The position numbers were made by a program, and so were the translations under genes. A DNA stretch of 32,467 nt. Source: Ceratorhiza oryzae-sativae (lineage: Eukaryota; Basidiomycota; Agaricomycetes; Cantharellales; Ceratobasidiaceae). Below the pieces are notes generated by a model. The model was not told the DNA's origin, made no database searches, and saw only the letters and a list, made by a program, of their open reading frames with translations. The first letter of the stretch is position 1. Each line of letters opens with the position of its first letter. The stretch lies in assembly GCA_030998015.1 (NCBI GenBank), contig JARWMV010000159.1, forward strand, positions 1 to 32,467. Direction: 5' to 3'. Below are positions 10,239 through 19,139 of the stretch, piece after piece.

Positions 10239-13200
10239 CTAGATGCGATACGAGCACACAAACATATAGTCGTCAATATTACGGTACTGGTTTATATAAA
10301 ACGAAGAGAACCGATCCATTACGTTGTCGCGATTCACGTCTCGCGGTGCGGGACCGACAATAACGGGTGCCAGAGGGCACAAGCGTACAATCCCTGACGC
10401 TGGCACTACGCAGTGCTGCCTGCGCGAATCAGTTTTCTGAACGACAAACAAACCGGTGGTGTTGCAGGTAGATCGCGGGATCTTCTTGAACGTTCGAAGG
10501 TATGTCATCAAGGGCGGGTTGGGAACTACGATACTTGGGGACAGCCGGAAGATTAGTCGCATCTGACCAATGGCGCAATCTTTGTGGGGGACAGGGATTC
10601 GTGAGTGATTCGAATACGTATACATTATATTTACTCACCGTGTAGACCTGCCGTTTGTGTGGTTTTCCCTTCTGTGCTGACGTACAGAACTGGGTCGTAC
10701 TTTGCGGCATGGCCACGGGTGGCCGGTTTGGAGCGGATCCGCTGCATCTTGACGTTCGATCGATATGCCGTCGATGGTAAGTGCGTGCGAAGGGCTTCCC
10801 ATACCTCGATGTGGGTGTATTCGTCGATAGAGACAGGAAGGGTGGACAAATGTGGGCTGCGTTCAATTTCGCGCATGAATTCCGTAGCGTCGAGCTTGTA
10901 AATTTCGCAGATATGTTGAATAGATTTCCGCTGAACGGAAGGTTTGCGGTTGATGCTCTGTAGTTCGGTCAGTGCGTGCGTGCTCTCGAAGCGTGGGCGA
11001 GGTCGAGATCTCGGGTTCCCATCATTCGAATCGGTCTGGCGCTTCCGCTTCCGACTTCCGCTCTTGTCCACCACAGTTGCCTGATCCAGCACCCAGCGAC
11101 GAACCTGGAAGGCCAAATGCGGTGGTGAGATATTGCATCAGCTATTTGTATGTACTAAACGAGCGCTATCGATTAGAAGAACTTACGATATCTGCCCGCG
11201 CCTCTGCCTCCCCTCGACCAACGTCTTCCCACTCTCCATCTTCATCTCTGTCCTCCAGTCGCTCCCCATACACGTCCGGATCCTTGTAGTCGTCCCCGTC
11301 GGACTCTTCTGCCCATTCCTCCTCATCCCGTTCGCTGCCTCCGTCGACGACCAGCGTTTGTGCATCACGGCTGGAGTTGGAGTTGCTGCTAGCGTCGGTT
11401 TCGGCCTCTGGGCTCTGGGTTTGCTCAGATTCAAGGCTACCTGATAAGCGGTGAGCATTAAGATAGCCTTTCTATTATTTATTTGACTCACTTTGTTCGA
11501 ATTCCTTTCGTTCCTCAGCCTTGCACCACTCCATCCAGGCCTCAAAGTCGCAGATCCTCTCGTGCCGAGTCAACCAACGAACGGTCTGCTCTTTCCATTC
11601 TCGCCGATTTGATGCCCGATATGCATCCTTTACGTCGGTGTGGAGGTGCTCGGTTGTATCGGTCGTGTAGTTATCTGGACTCCCCTTACGTCGGATGTGC
11701 TCCGACAGGTGTCGAATAACATGCATCTTAGGTATGTTGAAATGCCGAATTACCCCCTTTTTCCCGCAGCGTGTTCCATTATCGATCCAGGCCTGTCGGT
11801 TTGCCATGAACACTTCGTATGCCTCCTCGTATGCCCTGAGAGAACGCTCGGACTGGGTCGGAAGCTGTGCAAGGTATATCATATCTATCATCGCCCGAGT
11901 AGCCATAACAACCTCGAAATTGATGCCACCAGGTGCATTAGCGACGATAGGGAGATGCGATCGCTCAAGCAGTCGGTGCTCGATACCGGTCATCTGGGAT
12001 ATATGGGATACGCCTTGAAGGAAGGCTCGGTCACCCGAAAAGTGGATTTGAGACTGTACCCGTGCGTCATATTCGATAGCGCCCATGCCATTGCGGTTAA
12101 ACCGGTAAACGTGGTCATGGAACTGCTTATGGAATCCATGAAGTAGATCGGGCGACAAGACGTTGAAGATGTTGAGGTTCGGGAGCGATTGCCAGAAAGG
12201 TTTGTCGACGCCATTGAGATGCTCCTCGCTTGCGCGACTAACGAATTCCTCTAGCGAAATGTCCCGATTCCAATTGGCCTTGTATTTTGTCTTGATTTCT
12301 TTGATTTTTCGCAGGACGTCGGTCGGTGTTCGTGGCGGACTGCACTCGGGGTTACCAAGGCAGGTCGTATGGCTCTCGCAGTGAGGGCAAGTCTGTGCAC
12401 CCAAGCCGGCAACAAGCCACTGCTCCTCCAAGTCGGCGATATAGGCGGTGAGTTCGTATAACACAGATCGTATGTTGCCTTCCGGATCAATCACGTCGTG
12501 CGGTTTGGTGCGACGGAGGTCTCGTGTGATGATTTCCATGCATCGATGGAAGAGACGTCGATTCAAGACGCCAAGTATCTTGGTTCGAACGTCCTTCGGT
12601 CGGCCCTCCAGCTTAGCCATCGCATGCTCGAACTTTGACTTGGGTATGTATGCAACCAGTACCCATGCATTCTCACTTGTGCTAGCTCGTACTGATTTGT
12701 CCAAGTTTGCTAGGCTCATGTACACTGCGTGAGCTTCAACGTCGCCAGAGTGGGTGCTAAGCAGCGTTGAGTCGCTTGCCAGGAGTATTCCGCCATATGT
12801 TGTACCGGGAGGTAACGTTTCCTACAAAACTTGGATGAGTTCAGCAAATACACCTAGATTAGAAGGTACTTACCTGTCGCTTGTTCCAGTTGTCGGCTGT
12901 CCATGGGTTGTCGTACAAGCGCTCAAGCTCGTCGCTATCGTAATGGTGTTCGGGGGCCATGGCTATCTTCTTAGCGAACCATGGTCGTCCAAACTGGAAG
13001 TCGGCTGTATCTTGTAAGCCACGCCAGAACAGCATTGCCTTATCTTTTGGTGCTCCAGCAACTGTTACGTCTACGACATTCCATTCCGGCCCTCCAAATC
13101 CATCCATTTCCGTTCTGATTTTCTTGAACAACGCCTTAGCATTCTTGAACGAGTAGCTTGCGTTCCGATACTATGGTTAATGTGAGTATATGCACATTTG

Positions 13201-14232
13201 CTGCTTTGATGCCACTTACGCGCTCAGTCTTGAGCAACTTGTTGATACTGGCTTGTGAAACCTTTGTTGTTGCCATCCACTTTGCCGCCTCCCATTCATC
13301 TTGCGATCCCCACATTGCCCAAGGATTCCCGTCTCGAAGCTCATTGTTTTTGTCATGCTCCACCTCCCAACGCGTACGCCCCTTTCCACGAACTTGACCA
13401 GCGGTAGCGTGCCGGTATATAATTCGACCTTTGCTGACAATACGAACATAGGGCGCTTGGGTTGGTTGGCGGATTGGGTTTGGGGGCTGATTAGTTACTG
13501 TTTGGGTGGCTGTGTTGACATGTGTAAGCCATGCTTATGCTGGGTCTATACTTGTGCGCAAACTAACCAAAGTCGTGCCACACCACATTAGTATCTGGCC
13601 ATGCCACATCCACGCCTCCAGCCCAGGGGTTCTGGAGTAGGTCCGGGTAAGAGAAATCCACTGTATTAACATTTTGTGATGACCAATGCAAGTAGGTTTG
13701 GGATGAACCAGAAGCTTGCGGCGCTGGTGTGGGGAGAGTTGGGAGAGGATTGGGTAATGGTGGAAACTCATAAGTGTTCGATCCATCTTCAAGTGGAGCC
13801 ATGGTGTGACTGTGAAGTGAAGCAAGTCTGGGGGCAGTATGTGCTGCAGACAGGGGATCGTTTGGAAAGGATATGGTTGAAAGGGGATTTGGTATCCAGG
13901 AGGTTGGCGGTTGCAGCTGTGTAGAAGGTCTGTTTGCACTCGGTCCACCGTGTGTGTGAGTGCCTTCAAACCGATCCCTCGAAGTGGTGGGCTGATCGCA
14001 AGTGTAGTCTGCTGTAAATAATGTTTTGAATTACACCCATGATTGTGAGTATCACCACGGTTATCTGTCCCCAAAGATACGACTAACCCTCTACACCTAG
14101 TTGTTGATTATAATCGCTCCGTAAAAGGAGGCTGGCAGTCTGGCACTCGTTGATTCGCTTGACATGTCTCTTAAAGCCTGAGGCGGCTTTGAACCTTTTA
14201 AAACAAATTGAGCATAGATAAGGATAATCCAT
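10239..14232 (-). CDS. Plavaka-type (CACTA-related) DDE transposase, eight exons, intact
   Basis: DNA transposase gene. Exons, read on the minus strand: 14232-14088, 14011-13568, 13509-13220, 13170-12874, 12821-11492, 11440-11187, 11104-10639 and 10579-10239. All introns are GT...AG and in phase, giving 1188 aa without a stop. Order: an N-terminal C2HC finger (C7, C10, H23, C30); a Pro/Ser-rich linker; a helical region (NPWAMWGSQDEWEAAKW); the core with the family's typical GTTYGGILLASDSTLLS, GDVEAHAVYMSLANLDK and ENAWVLVAYIP; a Cys/His cluster (CPHCESHTTC); DLLHGFHKQFHDH and HFSGDRAFLQGVSH; then an acidic linker, a basic nuclear-signal-like KRKRQ, and a C-terminal domain ending near DRFSSFYINQY. 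The class is assigned from resemblance to the Plavaka group described in Agaricomycetes; I did not prove the DDE residues. The intact frame suggests a young, possibly active copy. Terminal inverted repeats were not found. Confidence 0.8.
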
Positions 14233-14687
14233 GATAGGGGTCTCTGACAGGAGTGTGGATAACGGGGGAGAGAACTTGAATGAAAAATCTACAGGTGAGT
14301 ACTTAGGGGATGCAAAACTGAATCATCTGTTTGCCATCGCAACGATTTTTGCATATAGTTCTTGGCCACTCACTTGTGTTTAGAACTTATTCCGACTAAC
14401 CACGCAATGGGCACACATTGTGACCAGATCGTGATCCATGCAAACCGTGATGCTGGTCACTCGGATGTGCTTGACCGATACTCAATTGACTGCTCGCTTA
14501 GTTTTTCTGGTATCTAGGCTTGTTCTACTCCAAGTTGAACGCCCTCCCCTCTCCACTACCCCAACCGTCATGGTATTGCCTTCGGCTACATTTCTTGCTG
14601 ACACTCATAGGCTGCGCATCGGCGACCGGGCACCCCATGTACCTTGGAGCTTCCAACTCCCACATCGTACTTGACCACCCCCGCAGC
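14233..14687. other. spacer between Plavaka start and the DUF6532-like gene promoter
   Basis: Short intergenic stretch holding the 5' flank of the minus-strand transposase and the upstream region of the plus-strand gene. I looked here for a CACTA-type end matching the other side of the Plavaka gene and found none. No ORF is convincing. Confidence 0.45.
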
Positions 14688-14694
14688 TATAAAA
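14688..14694 (+). promoter_or_regulatory. TATA box of the DUF6532-like gene
   Basis: A perfect TATAAAA lies 240 bp upstream of the ATG at 14928, in plus orientation, in a GC-richer context. The distance allows a 5' UTR, possibly with an intron ending at the TTCCAG at 14911-14916. Confidence 0.5.
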
Positions 14695-14927
14695 CCCTCC
14701 TTCGAGAGTCCACTGTCCAGCAACCCAGTCGATAAACACCCTGTTCCCCTCAGCGCATACTTGCAGGCCAAGTACAAATCATTATTTTAAACAGCAGCGA
14801 TCTTGCTCCAATCACACTCTTTCTCTATCCTATTATACTCATATCGTCTACCCATACACGTATGTGTCACTTTGATCTTGCTTTCTTTCTTGAACACTAA
14901 CCTTTGACTTTTCCAGAATACGTCTCG

Positions 14928-16120
14928 ATGCCCCCTGTTCGTGCTGAGTCTTCCACAGTTTCGATCCCTCCTCGGGAGCAACGACTCGCCAAGCGTAACG
15001 AGAAAGCTCGCAAGCAGAAGGCTCGCTCTGGTCCACCTGGTCCTCCCAGTCCTCCAAACCCCCCTGGTCTGCCAAATGGTGCTAAACGCCAGGCAAAACA
15101 GAACTGTCAGCCTATTCTTACCTTGGCTGGTCAGCGCCAGCGTCGAGCAAACAAAGTTGCTTATATTTCCCGACCCAATGGCATTCATATCAAATGTGTT
15201 GTTCGCCATTTGTCAGCTCCCGAACTCCCTCTCGCTATCCCCTATCTTCCAGGCCAAGAGGGTAAGTTTATAGACTTGCACAATATTAAAGATGCTTATC
15301 AGACTTGCCTTCTCAGACTTGCCTCACTTGGATACTGAATGTGATTCAACCAACCCAACCATCCTTGAAAACTTGGCAATCTTGACTCAGGATGCTGGAG
15401 TTAATATGGATGTTGATATGGATGCCAATACTGAACCTGAAGTTGAAGGTGGGATTGACGATGAAGAACTGTGGGACTATGATGCCGAGGGCGAGGATGA
15501 GGATGAGGACGAAGATGCTGCTACAGATGGTAGGTTCCATCTTGACATTTCTACTACACCATCCCATATGCTAATTCTATCCACGGTCCTTTTTCAGACA
15601 TTTCTCATGCCACTCATCCTTTCCTTGCCGGGTGGGAAGCACATACAAGTACTAGTGACAGCATCATTTCATGTAAGTGTTAGGTATCCTTTTTTGTGTC
15701 CACGCTTATTTACCTGTAATTTTTATCCAGCTTATAGTGCCCTGAATCTGTTGGCCAATGCTACTGATGAAGACGTAGTGGCTTTACTCGGCAGCTTGGA
15801 TGACCTACACTTTGCTAGCAACAATCCTTTTTCTTTAGCCAGCCATGCATTCCTTGATGGTTCGAATCTACCCTATGGCCCTGGTGGTGATCGCATGGCT
15901 GGACAAGGATATGATGTTCCTTCTGTGAGCTCGGGTGCTGGGGGATCTACCATGCCAGGCCATACTGTTGCTGGCTCCTCACGCACACACTTGCCTAACC
16001 CTCCTAATTCTGCCAATAATGAAGCACAGCTGCAACGTTTGATTGATCTCATGCCACCACCTCGTCTCCCACAAACTGAAATCCAAACATCACTTTCCTC
16101 ACCTGCAACACCTGCGCTGG
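14928..16120 (+). pseudogene. 5' part of a DUF6532-like gene, split by the LTR retrotransposon
   Basis: Four plus-strand exons (14928-15261, 15317-15529, 15598-15672, 15731-16120) join in phase with GT...AG introns. The product begins MPPVRAESS and has a basic, Lys/Arg-rich and Pro-rich N-terminus, an acidic Asp/Glu run (about 15490-15520), and a Ser/Pro-rich, probably disordered stretch. Exon 4 is cut at 16120, where the LTR starts. The same exon resumes at 26624 after the target duplication with the frame preserved. The 3' part (see 26624-28182) resembles the DUF6532 domain of basidiomycete proteins of unknown function, often found in transposon-rich regions. The start is the first ATG after a likely acceptor. 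No stop is present in this part; the gene is broken by the insertion. Confidence 0.65.
16116..16120. repeat. left target-site duplication (GCTGG)
   Basis: GCTGG at 16116-16120 is repeated at 26619-26623, directly outside the two LTRs. A perfect 5-bp duplication is typical for integration of a Ty3/gypsy element and proves that 16121-26618 inserted as one unit. Confidence 0.9.
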
Positions 16121-16801
16121 TGTTGTGACCCTCTGGAGGCTCCCTTGTGGAGCACTTAAGTAGTGGCTGCGTTGACGGTTTGGTGCTATGCAGTATGTAT
16201 TGAGTGTTCTAGTTACAGTGTTTGCTATGGTCTATGGTGGTTGACAAGATAAAGCAAGCTGAGGTGTTCAGTCTTGCTTTACTCCCCTTATATACATGTG
16301 ACTGCAGTTGCTGCGGTGGCCCCCCTTTTTCCTAAGCGCCGTCTACAGCAGTTATAGGTTCTATATAGTACTAGGTCTTAGGTAATTGTTTATCCTAAGT
16401 TTGTGCAGCTCCGAATCTTATAGAGCTGCACAAGGTCTGAGGGTCATGTGACTTTTGGACTTAAGCACCTGGCACTTAATCGCTGGATAAGCGCCAAGGT
16501 CACATGACAACTCACTCCTCGCTCCAAGTAACATGGGAGAGAAACACTGGAGCGAGTTCAGGGTAACCACCAGTGCTTAATCGTTGGGTAAGCGCCGAGG
16601 TCACGTGACAACTTGCTCCTCTCTCCAAGTAACATGGGAGAGAAATGCTGGAGCGAGTTCAGGGTAACCACCGGTGCTTAATCATTGGGTAAGCGCCAAG
16701 ATCACGTGATCCTGTTTATGGTTTGTTCCGCTTCGGGAAAAATGCCATAAATCTGTACAATATTTGGTTGTTAGGTTATGTCTGCTAGGCGGGTCATAAC
16801 A
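16121..16801 (-). repeat. 3' LTR (681 bp)
   Basis: Starts TGTTGTGACC and ends GGTCATAACA, so the ends are near-perfect inverted repeats. It is 101 bp longer than the other LTR because it has one extra unit of an internal tandem repeat. TCACRTGA palindromes lie at 16500, 16601 and 16702, exactly 101 bp apart, with a further TCATGTGA at 16444. Confidence 0.92.
16490..16710. repeat. 101-bp tandem units inside the LTR
   Basis: Units of 101 bp run from one palindrome to the next and contain GGTAAGCGCC, ACTTGCTCC..CTCCAAGTAACATGGGAGAGAAA and GGAGCGAGTTCAGGGTAACCAC-like segments. There are two full units here against one in the 26039 LTR. Such LTR tandem blocks often hold enhancer sites; that role is inferred. 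Confidence 0.75.
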
Positions 16802-16805
16802 TTAT

Positions 16806-16815
16806 CCCCCCCTTT
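16806..16815 (-). other. polypurine tract
   Basis: On the minus strand, AAAGGGGGGG followed by ATAA lies directly before the 3' LTR start (TGTTATGACC). This is the expected position of the primer for plus-strand DNA synthesis of an LTR retrotransposon and confirms the element's orientation. Confidence 0.8.
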
Positions 16816-16878
16816 GGACATGTCTTGGGGGATCTTGAGGCATGTTTCTTTTCTGGGTTCTAAAAGTTTCTAAAAGGT

Positions 16879-17003
16879 ATCTCATATACCAAGGAGGTTA
16901 GGGGCGCTGGACTCGAACCAACAACCTTCCATTTGATGTGTAATTGCTCAGCTAGGAGATGATGAGTCAGGCTAGACCCCTTAACCTCTATGCTACATGA
17001 GAT
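16879..17003 (-). other. tRNA-like relic inside the retrotransposon 3' region
   Basis: On the minus strand there is a perfect pol III B box (GGTTCGAGTCC, rc of 16909-16919) with a T-arm-like GTTGG/CCAGC stem and an A-box-like TAGCATAGAGG (near 16984-16994). The segment is bracketed by ATCTCAT/ATGAGAT (16879-16885, 16997-17003). The boxes are about 75 nt apart and about 20 nt separate the T arm from the closing repeat, so it does not fold as a normal tRNA. It may be an intron-bearing or inserted tRNA, or a tRNA-derived SINE fragment. Confidence 0.35.
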
Positions 17004-17082
17004 TACTTTCTCCTTGCTTATTTCCTTGTTTAAGCTTACTTCTCGACACATGGTCTGTGAATAAAATAGCTTATACAAAGAT

Positions 17083-17112
17083 TATTTTTTATTTATTTAT
17101 TTATTTATTTTT
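17083..17112. repeat. (TTTA)n simple repeat next to the Rep stop codon
   Basis: A run of ATTT/TTTA units directly precedes the TAA stop of the Rep-like ORF. Read in the Rep direction it is an A-rich tail made of TAAA units right after the stop codon, like the tails left by non-LTR retrotransposition. It may also be an ordinary microsatellite. Confidence 0.7.
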
Positions 17113-18399
17113 TTAAGGAAAAACAAAAAATGGCTTCCCTCCTGAGTATACCCAGTCTACGTTTTTGGATACCCATAAGTCCCCTTCTTCCCCCTCTATG
17201 TCTGTCCAACACTTCATTATGGCTGACCGGCTATTCCCCAGGATCACCATCGGCCATACCTTCATTGACTTCACATGAGTGTATCTGCCTGTGAAGTCTG
17301 CCTCATACTGGCTCAGGGCTTTGAGCAAGTACTTCCCGTTTGACTGGACCATGTCATCCAGGATCCAGATGTCGGCGTCCTCCGACAGATTCCCCACATT
17401 CCAGACGTTGCACATCCCACTATGGGAGCCCTTGGATCGCGCATACACTGTCTTCCCAGTTCCTGTTTCGCCTTCAATCACCAGGATGCGATGGCGCACG
17501 CCCCTCCCCCTCTTCTCAGCCTCTTCCGCAAACCATTGGTCCGCCCTGTCAATGTGCGCCCGGTCTTCTGGGACTTCCAACTCCACCGGGATTGCAGGCA
17601 TGCATCCCCGGTCCTCCTTATATGTGTACTCAGCATATGCTTGTACCAAGTTCCATGTTGTCACCATCTGGAGGGGGTGCAGGCGCTTGAATGCCTGGTA
17701 GTACTCTTTTTTTGTCGCCAAGGCAACAATCTCCACCCCGTCCTCCAGGTCCACCTCTGCCCTTGACCTTTTCCTGCCCTTCCCCTTCACCAGGATTTCC
17801 TCCAACCTTTCCAAGGTCAGGTCCCCCGCCATCAGCTCCTCTACCTCCTCACCGTTAGCTCTGACATCCTTCCAGAGGTAGTTGAAAGCCTCCCTTGCAG
17901 GGTTGCCTCCTGGTCCGTCCTTGAGGTCCTTTGGCAGGATGTTGGGGTGTTGCCCCTCAAAGTCCCAGAACCGGGTGTTCTGGGTGTTCCAGCCGCCCTT
18001 CCACTCCTGACTGATGGAGAGGGCATGGACATGGAGGGGCCGGGCCGGGTTGTAGTTTGGTTCCTCAGGGTTGTGGCGTTCCACCACCGCCAAAGTCGCC
18101 CAATGATTTGGCCATTGGTGGCAGAACACCTTGTATCGGGCAACAAGCCCGCTTGAGGGCTGATTGCGTAGCTTCAACCAGGTCAGCAGCACCGCCCTGG
18201 TCTGCACGCGGAACCAAGGGGCTGGCGCGGTTTCAGTCAGCTCTTTGGACCCTCGATCCGTTGGCGTAGGCCGCATAGAAGTGGGTGAGGGGGCTCGGCT
18301 TGATACTGAGGGCGCTGGCAATGGTGACGCCGACCTCCGCCCTTCGCTTGATCTGCTTGGCTGGGGTGTTGCCGCGTTCGATCCATTTCCGCTTAGCAT
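17113..18399 (-). CDS. CRESS-DNA virus-like replication initiator (genomovirus/geminivirus-type Rep)
   Basis: 428-aa single-exon ORF with the full motif set of a rolling-circle Rep. The HUH endonuclease half has motif I VLLTWL (about 70-75), motif II HVHAL (123-127), a geminivirus Rep sequence-like RFWDFEGQHPNI (143-154), and motif III YLWKD (174-178, with the catalytic Tyr and Lys). The superfamily 3 helicase half has Walker A GETGTGKT (310-317), Walker B WILDDM (345-350) and motif C VILGNS (385-390). The GRS-like motif and the ARS.G.H stretch after Walker A point to the Genomoviridae/Geminiviridae side of CRESS-DNA viruses; genomoviruses include fungal viruses. Family proteins nick the origin and unwind DNA during rolling-circle replication. 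Extra features are a Ser/Pro-rich N-terminal tail (1-60) and a basic KGKGRKRSR (205-213), a possible nuclear signal. It lies in gag-pol orientation between pol and the 3' LTR. No break is visible. It is likely an endogenised gene; activity is unknown. Confidence 0.85.
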   Translation of the reverse strand: MLSGNGSNAATPQPSRSSEGRRSASPLPAPSVSSRAPSPTSMRPTPTDRGSKELTETAPAPWFRVQTRAVLLTWLKLRNQPSSGLVARYKVFCHQWPNHWATLAVVERHNPEEPNYNPARPLHVHALSISQEWKGGWNTQNTRFWDFEGQHPNILPKDLKDGPGGNPAREAFNYLWKDVRANGEEVEELMAGDLTLERLEEILVKGKGRKRSRAEVDLEDGVEIVALATKKEYYQAFKRLHPLQMVTTWNLVQAYAEYTYKEDRGCMPAIPVELEVPEDRAHIDRADQWFAEEAEKRGRGVRHRILVIEGETGTGKTVYARSKGSHSGMCNVWNVGNLSEDADIWILDDMVQSNGKYLLKALSQYEADFTGRYTHVKSMKVWPMVILGNSRSAIMKCWTDIEGEEGDLWVSKNVDWVYSGGKPFFVFP

Positions 18400-18557
18400 C
18401 GTTTACAGTTTTTGAGGTATTTGGGGACTGGGAAGAGAGCATGAGAGTGCGGGTTATCTTGGGCCTTGTGCTTGTCTATATAAGCTGCAAGGTCTGTTTT
18501 GATTGTCACATGACTCCGTCTTGCATTTGTTGTGATCACATGACCTTATTTCGGTGA

Positions 18558-18689
18558 TGACGCATCTCCGAGGGGTGCCCTTCCATCCGTTCCCCTGCGT
18601 CAGCCTTAAACCTTGCTGCGCTCGGGGCCTCCGCTCCTCCACTCCAGTCGGTGCCCCCTCTCCGACCCCTCCGGTAGTTCAGGGGATAG
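18558..18689 (+). repeat. direct repeat unit A (132 bp)
   Basis: Starts TGACGCATCTCCGAGGGG and ends GGTAGTTCAGGGGATAG. It matches unit B at 18820-18948 with few differences; the units start 262 bp apart. The unit is GC-rich with a GCTGCGCTCGGGGCCTCCGC core. Confidence 0.85.
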
Positions 18690-18819
18690 CAGCCATATCA
18701 TGTGACATTGTCTGGGTCACGTGACCTTGTTGTTTTTCTTCGTCTGCTTGGGACACATGTTCACTTCGTGTCACGTGACTTGTTTGTTTTCTTGCTTGTC
18801 CTTGTATGTCTTTCCCTTG

Positions 18820-18948
18820 TGACGCATCTCTGAGGGGTGCCCTCCCATCCGTTCCTCCGCATCGGCCTTGATCCTCGCTACGCTCGGGGCCTCCGCTCCC
18901 CCACTTTGGTCAGCCCCCTCTCCAACCCCTCCGGTAGTTAGGGGATAG
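18820..18948 (+). repeat. direct repeat unit B (129 bp)
   Basis: Second copy of the 18558-18689 unit, starting TGACGCATCTCTGAGGGG and ending GGTAGTTAGGGGATAG. Each unit is followed at a short distance by a pair of TCACGTGA/TCATGTGA palindromes, so the duplicated block probably included them. Confidence 0.85.
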
Positions 18949-19139
18949 TGTATATTCATGTGACTAGGCTAGGTCATGTGATTCCTATGCTTTGTTGTTT
19001 GTTTTCTGGCAGATGGTCACGTGTCTGTTGGTGTCACCTGACCAGACCTTGTTTTGATGTTTGTGCAAGTTATTGTGTTGCACCATGATTTTTTAATGTT
19101 TGTGGTTTTGTTGTTTCCCTTCCTCATCCCGTCTTTACT

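Larger units (their letters stand above)
18400..19139. promoter_or_regulatory. divergent intergenic region of the Rep cassette
   Basis: 740-bp region between the Rep ORF (leftward) and the two-exon gene (rightward). It holds eight or nine palindromic TCACRTGA-like sites: 18506, 18536, 18698, 18717, 18771, 18956, 18974, and variants at 19017 and 19034. It also holds two long direct repeats (18558-18689, 18820-18948). In CRESS-DNA viruses the equivalent large intergenic region holds the origin, iterons and divergent promoters. I found no NANTATTAC nonanucleotide here, so a working viral origin is not supported. CACGTG cores are also classic bHLH targets. Confidence 0.55.

Noticed and set aside
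10274..10282. CAATATTAC, resembling a CRESS nonanucleotide
   Set aside because: It lies inside the coding sequence of the last Plavaka exon, far from the Rep cassette and without a flanking stem.
13535..14074. Long minus-strand ORF of 179 codons in the Plavaka region
   Set aside because: It crosses real splice sites in a different frame; the exon model 14011-13568 uses another frame that continues through every junction.
14233..14420. CACTA-type terminal repeat of the Plavaka element
   Set aside because: Several CACT words occur but none pairs with a matching end on the other side of the gene.
18400..19139. A working viral origin of replication (stem-loop with nonanucleotide) next to Rep
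   Set aside because: Repeats and palindromes are present, but I found no NANTATTAC-type loop on either strand, so an active origin is not claimed.
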